A DNA stretch of 64,000 nt from Motacilla alba alba (lineage: Eukaryota; Chordata; Aves; Passeriformes; Motacillidae): the NCBI RefSeq assembly GCF_015832195.1, contig NC_052017.1, forward strand, positions 71,363,801 to 71,427,800. The letters run 5' to 3'. Below are positions 24,409 to 35,460 of this stretch, one piece after another. The notes beneath the pieces are model-generated. The model saw only the letters and a program-made list of their open reading frames with translations, searched no databases and had not been told where the DNA came from. Each line of letters opens with the position of its first letter. The stretch's first letter is position 1. Both the position numbers and the translations under genes were made by a program.

Positions 24409-24924
24409 TTGCCTTGTGTCAAAGACAATAATTTTTACAGAGAATTAATTTGTATTTCAAAATATGGAGTGAGGGAAAAGTAGGTTTGGCACAGTCACGT
24501 GGATTATGTGACTAGTTGCAAGTTACTCTGCAGAATGAAATTTAGCTGGCGACTCCTAATGAGCTCGTAGGGGGAGAGTTGTGGCCCATATTTTCAGTGT
24601 CTAATGATGCTTTTAAACTTGCCTTACAAAGGTAGCTGGACAATTTACATCTGGTTTTATGGTCTGTAGATAGGTACTGTTATTTTGTAGGTCTATATCC
24701 CCTTATTATCCTATATGGCCTATAGACAGGTATAATACCCATTATTATGACCTTCAACAGCATTCTGGACTGCAGGGACCGTACAGTAATGGAGTTTAAT
24801 ATCTTAAGAGGCAGAGAAAGGTAAGTATCAATAAAAACCCAGAACTTCATAAGAACAGATTTCATTTTGACTCATGAGCTGTTAGGAAGGATCCCACAAG
24901 TATCTGCTTTGGAGGCCAGCGGAT
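24409..24924. other. Spacer between two CR1 copies
   Basis: No gene. 24670-24740 contains loosely repeated words around TATAGACAGGTA and GTCTGTAGATAGGTA and an imperfect inverted pair (GTCTATA / TATAGAC), but no clear element. The CR1 copies either side are divergent, with their 5' ends facing each other. Confidence 0.5.
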
Positions 24925-26215
24925 TTTGGAAGTGTTGGAAGACTTTGAGGCAGCCTTTAAGATAGGTCAAGAGAACAAGGAAGGATTCTATAGGCATGGT
25001 AGTAGCTAGCAGACATGCGAGGAAGATTTAAGCCCGCTACTGAATGGCTTTGGTAGGTTAAGTCAAAAATGGCACAGAAAGGTTCACATGCCTGATGTTT
25101 TCTTTGCTTTGGTCTTAACAGCTAAAGTTAGCTGCAAGTTCCTTTGTCAGGAAGCAGTGGCAAAACAAATAGTGAGCACTAACAGTAGAGTAGGGTCAAG
25201 TTACAAACCTCTTGTGAAAACTGGACACATACAAGCTGGTAAAAATGTGACAGAATAAATGACTGGAAAAAGCCAGAACAGATTTACCAAGGTTAAACTG
25301 TGCTCCATTGTCTTATATTATGAAACAACTTAGTCAATAGAGGATGGAAGGATGGGAGTATTTTAAACAGCATCTACCATAATTTTAGCAAGTCATTTGT
25401 CACGGTTTCCCACAACACCTTTGTTGACAGTCTGGTGACGCATAACACTCTTCAGATTAGTGCCACATGATGTGTGGAGAACTAGCTAGGCTGCTGAGCT
25501 CAAAGTTGTTGGCTAATGGCTTAAAGTCAAATTTAGAACTGGCCACATGTGGAGTTCCTCAGAGATCAACACAGAGTTTGTTACTGTTCAATATATTTAT
25601 AAACAATTGGCATGAAAGGCTTGAATACACTTCTGCTAGGCTTGCTGATTATGCAGAATGAGAAGTAGAACATGAGAAGGAAAAGCTGCTGTACTGAGGC
25701 ATTGACAGTCTGAAACCTGGCTCAACAAGGTTTTAAAAGAGATGAATGTGAAGTTTTGATTCATCAGTTCGGGAGACATTGAAAAATGAAAGAAGGGTTG
25801 TTGAATGTGTCACCAAGATGATTAGACCATTAGAGAGCTTGATGCATAAAAGAAGTATGGAGAAATGAAGTATGAAGAAATTTGGTTTATTCAAGCTAGG
25901 GGAGTGAAGGCTTTGTCTGGCATGAATCAGTTTTCCAATCTCTAAATTGTAGTTATAGATAAATTAGAAGAATTGTCTCATAACTATGCAGTGATAAGAT
26001 AAAGGCAACAGGCATGAAGAGTGTCAGGGCACCTCCCTCAGATTATGGTAAGACAGAGAGCCATGAGAACCCATGTGTTGACAGAGAAATGGTAGGATCC
26101 TGTTCCCTGGAAATATTAGACCCTGATTCACAGGTACCTGCACAACCTGATACAAGGCCCTGATTTTAACAGAAGGTTAGATCAGATGACTTTAACCCCC
26201 ATATGAGAAGTTTCA
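24925..26215 (+). mobile_element. Ancient CR1/L3-like LINE with decayed reverse transcriptase
   Basis: This is the longest LINE remnant in the window, reading from the endonuclease-RT linker to the 3' end. In order: ENKEGFYRHG-like linker (about 24970); SQNRFTKVKLC (about 25275), matching the family's SQHGFxKGxSC; SKSFVTVSHNTF (about 25388-25423), matching SKAFDTVSHDIL; CGVPQRSTQSLLLFNIFINN (25547-25610), matching GVPQGSVLGPLLFNIFIND; and ADYAE (25645-25659) where the catalytic FADD-type motif should be, here destroyed. The C-terminal and 3' part includes GGTTTATTCAAGCTAGGGGA (about 25883) and ends with AGGTTAGATCAGATGACTTT near 26195. It is much more diverged than the CR1s at 48780 and 61047, implying an older insertion. 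The limits are approximate. Confidence 0.82.
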
Positions 26216-27010
26216 GCATCACTCAAACCAGATGAGTTGTGCACATACATATACACAGGCAAAAGCTGAATTTATTCTTAAAACTTTGGGATTACAGTCA
26301 AAGTAAATGCATAATGTGGGTGTATAATTGTGCAAGCCAGGCAAGACTGATATTAAGGCTTCTGAAAAGCTGGTTCAGGCCATTTATAAGCTGGGCTGGT
26401 AAAGTTACCTGTTTCATAACAGCCAGCTTAACAGCTACTGTTTTCTTACTATTTTTTCAGCATTAATGATACTTGGAACTGTAATAAGAAGTAATAAATA
26501 ATCACTCATGTCCAGCATTCTACAGGAAATCGAAGACTGTGGGATTTGATCTTGTTGGATTCCCTTCATGTCATTGTCTGAAAGACCCATGTTGTCGTTA
26601 TTGGAAGAGAAGACACTGATGAGAGTGATAAAATCCATGGTGTTGATACTTACTAATAAAATATGTTTAGTGATCCACTATAGAAAAGACTTTGAGAGAC
26701 TTGACATGAAAGTTGTCTTGTCCCAAAGAGATGGGTGGATAGTGACTGTCAGAGATGGTTATGAACTAAATGTGTGGTTCCTTTTTTCTGACACTATGAG
26801 AGGCACAATTTGTTACGGTGACTTTATCTTGTACTTTGGGCACTCAGAAATAGTGAAAGTAAACCTTATTGCATAGCTGGTTTTGTCTAGGAAGGAAACA
26901 TTTTATTTTGAGTAGTTTGCAGTACTGCATATTTGTGATGAAAGCAAACATGAGTGGATATTATTTCACTTAGTTTAATATTTCAGTAGCTGTGTCACTG
27001 GAGTATGGTA
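26216..27010. other. Noncoding sequence
   Basis: No feature recognised. A 102-codon plus frame at 26568-26876 has no domain and no supporting context. Confidence 0.5.
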
Positions 27011-27011
27011 G

Positions 27012-27058
27012 AGGGGTTGTGTGTTTGTGGCTTGTTGGTTTTTTGGGTTTTTTTTCTT
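27012..27058 (+). repeat. G/T-rich low-complexity tract
   Basis: Alternating G and T runs (GGGGTTGTGTGTTTG, then GGTTTTTTGGGTTTTTTTTC). It belongs to the same class as the tracts at 13990 and 14237. Confidence 0.8.
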
Positions 27059-27227
27059 AAGACTTCATTTATCTCTGCACAAGTGTGCTGAGCATATATC
27101 TTTGAATATGGTATCAATATGTCCTGACCCAGATGAAAGCTTCTTAAGTCAGTTTTTTGCTCAATCCTGTTTTTGCACATTAGCTGCACAGGATTATTCT
27201 TTAGTCTGTCATTCAAGCTGTTCAGAG

Positions 27228-27268
27228 GAAAAAAAAAAAAAAGAAGACAAAAAAGAAAAAAAAGGAGA
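27228..27268 (+). repeat. A-rich (purine) tract
   Basis: Starts with an A14 run, followed by AAGAAGACAAAAAAG and AAAAAAAGGAGAGG. It opens spurious lysine-rich frames on the plus strand. Confidence 0.85.
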
Positions 27269-28448
27269 GGGCAGAGAACAGATTTTGAGGTTTTTTGTCT
27301 GAGAAGGGACAGCAGAATGCAAACCCAAACTTCCCACACCACTAAAAATTACAACTGATTTTTATATATATTTAAGAGCATCCAACTGACATACTAGAAA
27401 ACAGCAAAAACATATTTTTCCACCTTTAATGAGGATTGAAATACTTACTGAGATGTAATTGTAGCTTTATATTTAAAGACATCTTCTAGAGGAACACTAG
27501 CCCAGAGGTACCTTGCCCTGTTCCTGCCTCCTGGGGCTTGTGTGAAAGGACTTTCCTAAGTCTGCTTGTGATTACCTAGGCTTCTCCAGTAACGGAGAAT
27601 TTAGTGCTGTTGTGCAGCAATGGATCAATAACTCTGGAAAGCAGAGATAGACTTCTGTTTTATCTCTGGGATGTATTTAGTGACGGTCCTGGCAGATTTC
27701 CCTGTGATGTGTCAGTTTGCCTTGGTGGTCATCCTGAGATTTGTTTCCTGAAGGGTGAAGGCAGAGTTTAGTCATCTTTAGTTTTGGTCTGTATGTGGGG
27801 ACCACGACCTGTAGTGAGTGAGAATTAGAGCCATTTGAAGCAATGGCTTTTGTGTTGGTGTAATAATAACTGAATGTTCAGAACTGCTCTACATCTCAGG
27901 CTCTGAGGAAGGATGAGTAATGAACTTTTAGGGACACACCATATCTGTTGTACTATGATTTCACTTGCTACATAGTCAGCATAAGGCAAAAGTCTGTGGC
28001 TTAGCCTCTTTGCTTTTTAGTAGCTGCAGCTCATTCCCTGCTATGGAAAGACTTTCAGACAGGCTCAGATTCTATTTCTATTCAGATCTTTAAAACATGG
28101 TTATTCTTATCTACCTCTTTTTTTTCTGTACTGCTTGGTTCAGCAATTAAATGCAAATGGTTAATTCCCATTTCCTCTGCATGGCTTTGTCATTCATTGT
28201 AGCAGTAAAGCTGTCTGAAGTATTTCACTGCACCCTGTTCTGTCTTCAAATGGACAGGAGTCCAGCACATAGCAGAAAGAAGTAAAGTTCCTAAGACTCT
28301 GTTTATCAAGTATATTTGGCACTGATAAAATTTAACTCGTGGCAAAAAGAACACTGAATTTTCTTCAGCAGACAGCAAAGTTTCCTCATCTCATTTTTCT
28401 CACTGCAGAGAGTTTGTTTTATTCCTCCTTTGTCTCCAGCACTGATCT
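27269..28448. other. Noncoding sequence
   Basis: No gene or repeat recognised. Confidence 0.5.
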
Positions 28449-28475
28449 CTTTCATCCTGATATGCAGGATGAAAG
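28449..28475. repeat. Perfect 11-bp hairpin
   Basis: CTTTCATCCTG at 28449-28459 pairs exactly with CAGGATGAAAG at 28465-28475 across a 5-nt loop. The word CATCCTGA recurs at 28453, 28480 and 28519, so this is a small cluster of direct and inverted copies of one 8-mer. Confidence 0.85.
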
Positions 28476-28964
28476 TATGCATCCTGATTTGTTCTGCTGA
28501 AGTAGCAGGGGATTTCAGCATCCTGACTCTGAAATGTATTATGCCTGACTTCTGTTTGGAAGTGCGGAAAAGGACATTGCACAAGGGGCCTCTTCCCACC
28601 AGAATACTCCACAAGGGGCTTGGTGTAATTGCAGCTCTCGTGTTTCCCTGAGAACAAAGGCTTTTAGTTTTTTCCCCACATATTCTGTGGAAAGATAAAT
28701 TCAAGGGAAATGTTCTCACCACACCAACTAAAGGAATTGTTTAACAGCGGAAAGTGCTGTGAACAGCTCTCCTGAAGATATAGGTATCTTTCTATGGTAC
28801 CCTTCTTCTGCATGATTTTGCCTTTGAATTTCTGAGTGGACTGAAGCAATTCTTCATTATTCCATCTGAGACCAGAATTTCATGGGCAGAATTAATGTCA
28901 AGCATAGGTAATTCTTGCTCTGGAAGAAGTGATGCACTTTCTTTGTGAGAGAGAAGCAGCAATA

Positions 28965-28980
28965 TGTTTATCGATAAACA
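28965..28980. promoter_or_regulatory. Perfect 16-bp palindrome, possible ONECUT/forkhead dyad
   Basis: TGTTTATCGATAAACA is its own reverse complement. Each half contains ATCGATAA-type sequence, the core bound by ONECUT/CUX-class cut-homeodomain factors, and TGTTTA, a forkhead-like core. The palindrome is seen directly; binding is inference, and no promoter context is visible. Confidence 0.3.
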
Positions 28981-29059
28981 CAGGGATTTAACAAGGCTTG
29001 ATAGTAAATGTGACAGTGGTTAGCCAAACTCATTGACAAAGTACATGTGATTATTTACT

Positions 29060-29610
29060 GCATTGAGGACAAGGTCAGGCAAAAGTATCAGGGAGACCCT
29101 CTGACTGAGTCATAAGGTTCAGAAAGGACCTGCTTGCATTTTAAACTCCTTCTCAGAGGGTGGTTTATATGTATCTGGATCCAGACTTAGTCCCAGACTT
29201 GGTCAATGCTTTGTGTCTAAATGTGCAGAATCAATCCTTTGTATCAGCTAGCTAAGATTTCCAAGTTTATTATGCTACTAATCACTGAGAATCTGTTGCA
29301 GCAAGGAATCTCTCAGCCTCAAAGAGTAACCTTGAGAGGCATCTGTACTCAAAGGTGGATCCTTCCATGCAAGAGAGCTAACAGGTCCTGGACTGTCTAC
29401 TATTAGGGAGTAACAGAGTTATAGACATATTTGCAGACTGACTACAGAAATTAGTATCTTCCAAACTTGGCTTGTGTCAGACTTTGACCAACATTATGGT
29501 TTGGGGAAGGAGTGTGTGTGTGTGTGGTGTGGCTGCTGTGTTACCTGTCTCCCCTGAATCTGCTATGAGTCAGATGCAGTCATCACAGCCAGGCACATTT
29601 GTTGCCATCT
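29060..29610 (+). mobile_element. LTR-like block (possible ERVL solo LTR)
   Basis: The stretch has the word texture of an avian retroviral LTR. It includes GGTTCAGAAAGGACCTGC (29117), CTTCTCAGAGGGTGG (29149), CAGACTTGGTCAATGC (29194) and GCAGCAAGGAATCTCTCAGC (29299), a region free of simple repeats apart from a (TG)n at 29512-29525. I have a sense of familiarity with this order but cannot name the family. I could not define TG...CA ends, a target duplication or a polyadenylation site, and no internal retroviral sequence flanks it. The limits are therefore loose, and a conserved single-copy element is the alternative. Confidence 0.3.
29512..29525 (+). repeat. (TG)n microsatellite
   Basis: Seven TG units, then TGGTGTGG. 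Short and probably variable. Confidence 0.85.
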
Positions 29611-30845
29611 CTATTGGTGGTAATGGGTTGAGCAGAGTTGTGGGAAATAAAGGTTAGGTTGGGCAGCTGGGTGGAGCACACCATCATGATTCTAAATGGT
29701 TCTGACAATATATGAAACACTAAAAAAAAATCATTCAGCCTGGTATGTCTTAAAAAATTGTGATATCCTGCATGAAGATCAGTCTTTCTTCCCCTCATTT
29801 ATTCTGCAGTATGTAAAATGCATTTGTCCTAAAAGAATTCAATTTTTTTTTTTAATCTGAAAATGTATAACTAGAACTTGGTCTAAATCTTGAAAGTTTG
29901 CAGACTTTTAAGTTGGAAATCCCCACCTCAAACAAAATTATGGGATGTTATATCCTCATTGAATTTTTTTCCCATGAAAACACTTGTTGAAAGATTTATA
30001 GACTGTTCTAGAAATGGTATTTCCCAATAACTGATTCTAGAATTCTATGTTATTCCACTAATAATAGAATATTTTCTATTATATCAGCAGGAAAAAAAAA
30101 AAGTTTTGCACCAAAGGAATATGAATGACATGAATATAATACAGAATAGTTAATAAATAGTATCTTCCAGGGAACTGAAATCCCCCAAATCCTGATATTA
30201 AACTTTTCTTTTATTCATATAACCAATTCTAATCATTCATAGGCAAAATTTCAAATCATTGCACAAGCACTTACTTGGAGTCTTTCAGACAAATTCCCTT
30301 CCAGCAATTTGGAAGCTTTTCATAACAGGTCAGAAGAATCATTCAGCATCATCAGATCTACTAAATAGGTGAAAAGAACCTTGTAGTTTGCTCTCAGCAA
30401 GAAAGTTACATGGAGAGGAATCAGATTGCAGAGGTGAGCTGGAAAGTTACTTAAAAGATCACACACCAAGATCCTAACTCAATATAAGTAATGTGATTTG
30501 GGGTTGATTTTGGAAAATGCTGAGCATCTGCAGAGCTGTTGAATTTCAGCTGGCATTTAGCTCCTTGCTTTTGAAAACTGCAGAAAGCCGGCTAGGTCAT
30601 GCAAATAAAAAGCAAGGTAGGTAAGATCAATTTGTAAGACTATGATTTCAGGAGTACTCACTGGTAGGTGTGGGTAGCCAGATCCTCTTTCTATGTCAAT
30701 AACCAGTAAATAAGCCTATGTTTTGCATAATGTGACACAAGGCTGTAGCGTTACCTCTATAGGTGAAATAGGAATGCAAAATGGAAACGTCCTAAGTGAG
30801 ACTTTCCTTAGGGTATGCCACTAGGGTTTTTCCAGCTAAAAGAAG
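29611..30845. other. Noncoding sequence
   Basis: No feature recognised. Small A and T runs at 29722, 29847 and 30092. Confidence 0.5.
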
Positions 30846-30847
30846 CC

Positions 30848-30937
30848 TAAACCAAACTAAAAGCAAACAAGCAAACCTACTCACCCCCCCCCCCACCCCT
30901 CGCCCCCGATAGATAAATAAATAACCCAAATAAAACT
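30848..30937 (+). repeat. A/C-rich tract with C11 run and G4 potential
   Basis: AACCAAAC-like and CAAACAAGC-like words lead into C11 (30884-30894), then A, C4, TCG and C5, then GATAGATAAATAAATAA. On the minus strand the C part reads as four or more G runs of at least three with 1-3 nt loops, which satisfies the usual G-quadruplex pattern. No function can be assigned. Confidence 0.8.
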
Positions 30938-32274
30938 CCAGAGCTCTTTCATGGCATTTATGTCACAGGAATCGCAACTCAGTATTAAGTGGTGCTATGT
31001 TGTCTGATATCCTTATTTTATTGACATGTTCCTCAATACTGTAAACCATCGATTACTTTTTTTTTTTTCAAAATATAGCAAGTTATTTCTGCATTGGCTC
31101 AGTATGAAATGAGGCAGTTATCATAGGGGTAAAGTACAAAAAAGCTTTAACAAAAACTATTTGGGAAATTGCAAAATGATAGATAATATGTAAATTGTGA
31201 GGTAATATGGAAACCTGTCAGAACACACACAGTTTTCTCTGTTTATATTCCTGTCATTACATTTTTTATATCTGTGGCTAAAGAGAGTATATAGCTCTTT
31301 CATAACATTCAAATACAAGGAAGGATGAGGGATGAAATCCAAATCCTACCTCCGGAATTTCTTGCTTTTCTGCATTTATGCTGGGCTTTTAACTTTATTA
31401 TGAAGTCATTACAGTTTATCATGCCAATAGGTATATAGGGAGTGTTAACCACAGACCACTGACAGAATAAACCATGCATTCACAGTAAGTATCAAACTAA
31501 AAATTCTATGAAAAATTGACCATATGCATGAAGTGCTTCTTTCTTCAAACAACAATTCCTGCTTCCTCAGCCTTCTATACCCAAAGGCACACTAGGCTGA
31601 ATACATTCAAACTACCTTAAAACCATGCTGGAAAGAGAGAACCATATAAAGCAGTTACCAACAGCTGGTTCCAATGTGTTTCTCTCTCAGCTTACTTTGA
31701 CAGATGAGAGTGATCAAAATAGGATTGAATTAGAGAAAGGCTATATCTGTATAAGCAAGTGAATCTGCAAAGCAAAACCCTGTCATCACCCTGTGTTTGT
31801 GGGGAAGGTGGGGAAGTTCCTTCATAGTATCTCTGAAATATGTCTTCTGGCTTAATTTCATCCTAAAGGGGATACAGATCATCAACTCTGAGACTGTCAT
31901 CTAAAGTGAGGCAAACAGAGAAGGATTGAGAGCTTGGTTTCCAAAGTGCATCCTGGGCCACACACAATCAGTGGTGCAAACTTACCCAGACTGCAGGTTT
32001 TTGGGTTGAAAAGATCAGAAGACCAGCATTCAAAACAGTAATCCAGTGTCTCAACTTATTTTAAAAATTAGGACTCCTTAGAATGATGTTGACAAAAGTT
32101 AAGGTTGACATAAATATGACTTGGCCTTCTGGGATGGAATTTCAAGACAGATGAATTAGGTTACAGCAGCTGATGTGATTTGTATCTGGTGAATGTTTAC
32201 ATGGCTTTGCTGCAATGTGCTGGTACATTCCTTGGCATGGTTAGGGTCTTGTCCAGTGAAAAGTGATTTCCCAG
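30938..32274. other. Noncoding sequence
   Basis: No gene or repeat recognised. A T10 run lies near 31060. Confidence 0.5.
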
Positions 32275-32388
32275 GAAATTGCCATACATTTAGCACAGTG
32301 TTATTGTGGTGTCTGAAAAAATGAAAGGGAAGAAATTGCCATACATTTAGTACAAAGTTATTATGGTGTCTTGCAAAATGTAATGGAA
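32275..32388 (+). repeat. Tandem duplication, two 57-bp copies
   Basis: Copy 1 (32275-32331) and copy 2 (32332-32388) both begin GAAATTGCCATACATTTAG and align without gaps. I count 9 differences over 57 positions (about 84% identical), so the duplication is old. It is not microsatellite-like and has no further copy nearby. Confidence 0.9.
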
Positions 32389-33377
32389 ATGAATCTAAAT
32401 AACTGGTCTATAAAACTACTTCTGAAAAATTCAGCCTTTTACAGAGACTAAAATGTTTTCTGCAGAATGATGGGAACTTCCATATTGTGTAGGGCAATTT
32501 GTATATCTGCTGTAGTGTTTTTAACATGTACTTCAGAAGAATAGCTTCTATAATAATAAATATATTTTACTTTCCTTTTTTTTTTTAGCTGCTGTACCTT
32601 CTTATTAAGACATACTTATGCTTAGACCATGATGATTTATATTTTTTCTATTGCTCTTGGAACTAGTGCCTCAGCTGTGTAACATGAGGACAACTTATTG
32701 AAATACCTTCTGCCAAAACATACTAATTATCTTGCTTTTAAACTCACTTTTTGCTTTGCTTGTTCTCTTGAAAAATTGAAGAATTAGAGGATAATGGGAT
32801 AATTCAGATTGAGACGGTGTTCTGGATGTCCAACCTCCTATTATATTAGTAGTAATTTTTCAGTATTGTTTAAAAACAAAGATGGAAGTGTGATACTTTT
32901 TCTTCAAAACTACCTAGCTGTCCTAGCTGTATCATAGTGTTTCAGAAAACTTCTATGAAGTACTATGTTCTGTCTTCTTAAGGAAACGATGCATTTCCAG
33001 TGTTGGATTTTAAGAAAATCAATCTGCTTACCTTATCTGCTTACTTTAGCAGGTGACTGTGTCATGATCTCAAAATATCTACGTAGAGAAAAACATGGTT
33101 CTTTAATTTTGGCAGAAAATGTATAACAAGATCAAGTGTCTGTCCAGAAGCTGAAATCAGATAAATTCAGGTTTTAAAAAGGGAAATTGTCATCATTTAT
33201 GTATTTAATCATGATAGCAACTTATTGAAGGATACTTTGAATAATATATCAAATGAAATATTTAAATAAAAATAGGGGTCTTTTGAAAACTATGTACTCT
33301 AATTCAGCAGTTATGGACTGATGTACAAATTTCTGCACTAAAAATCAAAGAACTATGCTAGGAAATCAGTGTGGATA
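32389..33377. other. Noncoding sequence
   Basis: No feature recognised, apart from short T runs at 32577. Confidence 0.5.
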
Positions 33378-33411
33378 ATATTTCTGATTATCAGTGGATA
33401 ATCAGAAATAT
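33378..33411. repeat. Perfect 15-bp hairpin
   Basis: ATATTTCTGATTATC (33378-33392) pairs exactly with GATAATCAGAAATAT (33397-33411) around an AGTG loop. The left flank GTGGATAAT also recurs directly inside the loop and right arm (33395-33402). Such a perfect quasi-palindrome in neutral DNA suggests a recent template-switch copy of one arm. Confidence 0.92.
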
Positions 33412-34639
33412 CTGTTACGTGCACGAGCATTGTGTATGCTCTTATTAGTGACTTTTCTGTTTAAATTCCATATTGTTTCTCAACTTCAAACTTGTTTTAA
33501 GAACCTGACAATTATTATAGAACAATTGCAAACACAGCTGAAATTGTGAGTATGATAAGCAAGGATAGATGGATGTGGTATGGATGTGGGGAGATGTGGG
33601 CTCTCCTTGTTCTGCCTTTTGTGCTTTGGAAGTGGGCAATAGAAGGCTGCCGGAGAGAGAGGCTCATGTTGTATCTTGAGGCACTTTGGAAATGGTGGGA
33701 GTACTCAGGGCTCCGCACAGTCACATTTTGTAAAATAAAAGCCATCTGAGTAGTGGTGGCAACAACTCACTCAAACAGCTCTGATGAAAGAATCAAAACT
33801 CTGGTAAATTCCATGATGACCTGTAAATGACTCTGGGTCAGTTTTTGTGTATGTACCCATCCTGCACTGTAATGGTGCAAGCCTTGACACGTTCAGGTGA
33901 GTCATAGACCAGACTTTTTTCAAAGTTCATTGCATGGAGGAGTGTGTGAGTAAGAACACGGTCTGATGGCCACAGCCAATGATGCCATGGTTACAAGTAG
34001 TAAACATAAAGATACTTTTAAAGTCATAAGCCTTCAGAGGTTTCCTAAATTGACTTACCAGAGGCTTTGTCTGGCTGATATTTCCCCTATTTCTGCTGTC
34101 AAGTAATGGGGCTGTGTGGGAAAGCAGTGGATTCTTCAGCTGTGCGCCAGTCCCCGTTTCTTAGCAAATCAGAAGAACCTGATTTCAGGTTATCTAAGAA
34201 AATGAAAAAAATGGAAAATTCCTATTTTAGGTTAATAAAAATAGGGTCAAATTAGAGAAAGGCTATGTCTGCCTTCGCAACTGGTATGGTCTGGTAGAAA
34301 TGAATCTTTAGAGTGAAACTTCTCAACATTCTCATGTTTGCAGCGAGGCTCCTTTGTATTTTTGCTGGAATGCATTAGTTGTACTTTCTAAGTGCATCTT
34401 TTGACTTAATGTCTTCCAAAAGGAATTGTTTCCATTTGGTGCCATCAAATGCTTTTTAAAACCACACATACATATTTGAGAGAAATATTAAAGGATGAAA
34501 TTTGGAATTAGCCTGGTTCCCTCCTGTGCCCTAGCAATGTGAGCTATAAGGAAAGGTAAGGTGAGCTGGCCCAGCAGAAGTTGTTTCACTGACATAGATA
34601 ATATTGCCATGTATTAAATTACTGCTCCATGTGAGCCTG
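33412..34639. other. Noncoding sequence
   Basis: No feature recognised. Confidence 0.5.
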
Positions 34640-34920
34640 GATGGGAGCATCTGGCTGTGGCAGACTGTCAGGCAAGGGGTAGAGCTTTTATTTTTCTGGC
34701 AATATCTGCCAAGTGCTTGTGCTCAATTCTGATCTGGGCAGGGGTCAGTCCTGTAATTCTAGGGACTGGGTTAGAAATGGGATTAGTGCAACGATTTGAA
34801 ATGCCATGTGCTATTCATGCCAGAGGAAGCTGTCAAACTAGATTTTGTGCTGTCATCAACAGCTGTCATGACTGTTTCCTTAAGTCTGTGTTTGGAAGGG
34901 CATTTATGTAGCCTCAGAGT
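34640..34920. other. Candidate conserved noncoding block
   Basis: Balanced composition with no simple repeats, and an 84-codon plus frame (34657-34911) that starts only at a GTG. The frame has no domain. This is the texture of a conserved element, but the call rests on appearance alone. Confidence 0.18.
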
Positions 34921-35159
34921 CATGATTATGGATAAAATTTGTTAAGTCAACACAGACTAGAGTGAGTTGTAGTGAAAGGGACCTTAGAACTAGGTTTAAC
35001 TCCATTAAAGTAAAAATTATTTTTATTTTATTTCTGTGCAGAAAAGCTATACTTCAGTGGTTTTAGTATCTCTTTAATAAAACAAAACCAGAAGTTATGT
35101 CTTTGGAGGGACCAAAGGAAGGGAACAAATAAATGGTATTTTCCTCATGTGGCTGATAA

Positions 35160-35460
35160 TGACTTGTGCCTGTCATTGCTATTCCCTGTTTATCTGACCT
35201 ATTAATAGAGGGCAAAATTCCAAAGAAATGTTTAATTAACATTTGTAATTAGTATTACAAAAGACCCTGCTTTATAGAACAGGCAGCCCAGAGAGGAGGG
35301 TCAGGAAAAGACAAGCTCTTCACCCTGTAATTATTGCAGCTCTCCATAGTGCTCTCATTCATCTCATTAACATCACAGTGGGATGGTGCCACTGCAGGCT
35401 ACTGGCAGGTGTCTAACTGCCTTCCTCCTGGGGAGACTTCTACAAAAGAGGTCCTGATCT
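35160..35460. promoter_or_regulatory. Candidate conserved noncoding element
   Basis: TTAATTAA at 35232-35239 and TAATTA at 35246-35251 are homeodomain-type cores. They sit beside a compact, repeat-free stretch with words such as CATTCATCTCATTAACATCA. This is enhancer-like texture, but no comparison was possible. Confidence 0.22.

Noticed and set aside
32275..32388. CRISPR-like repeat array
   Set aside because: Only two diverged head-to-tail copies without spacers, in a vertebrate genome. A plain tandem duplication.
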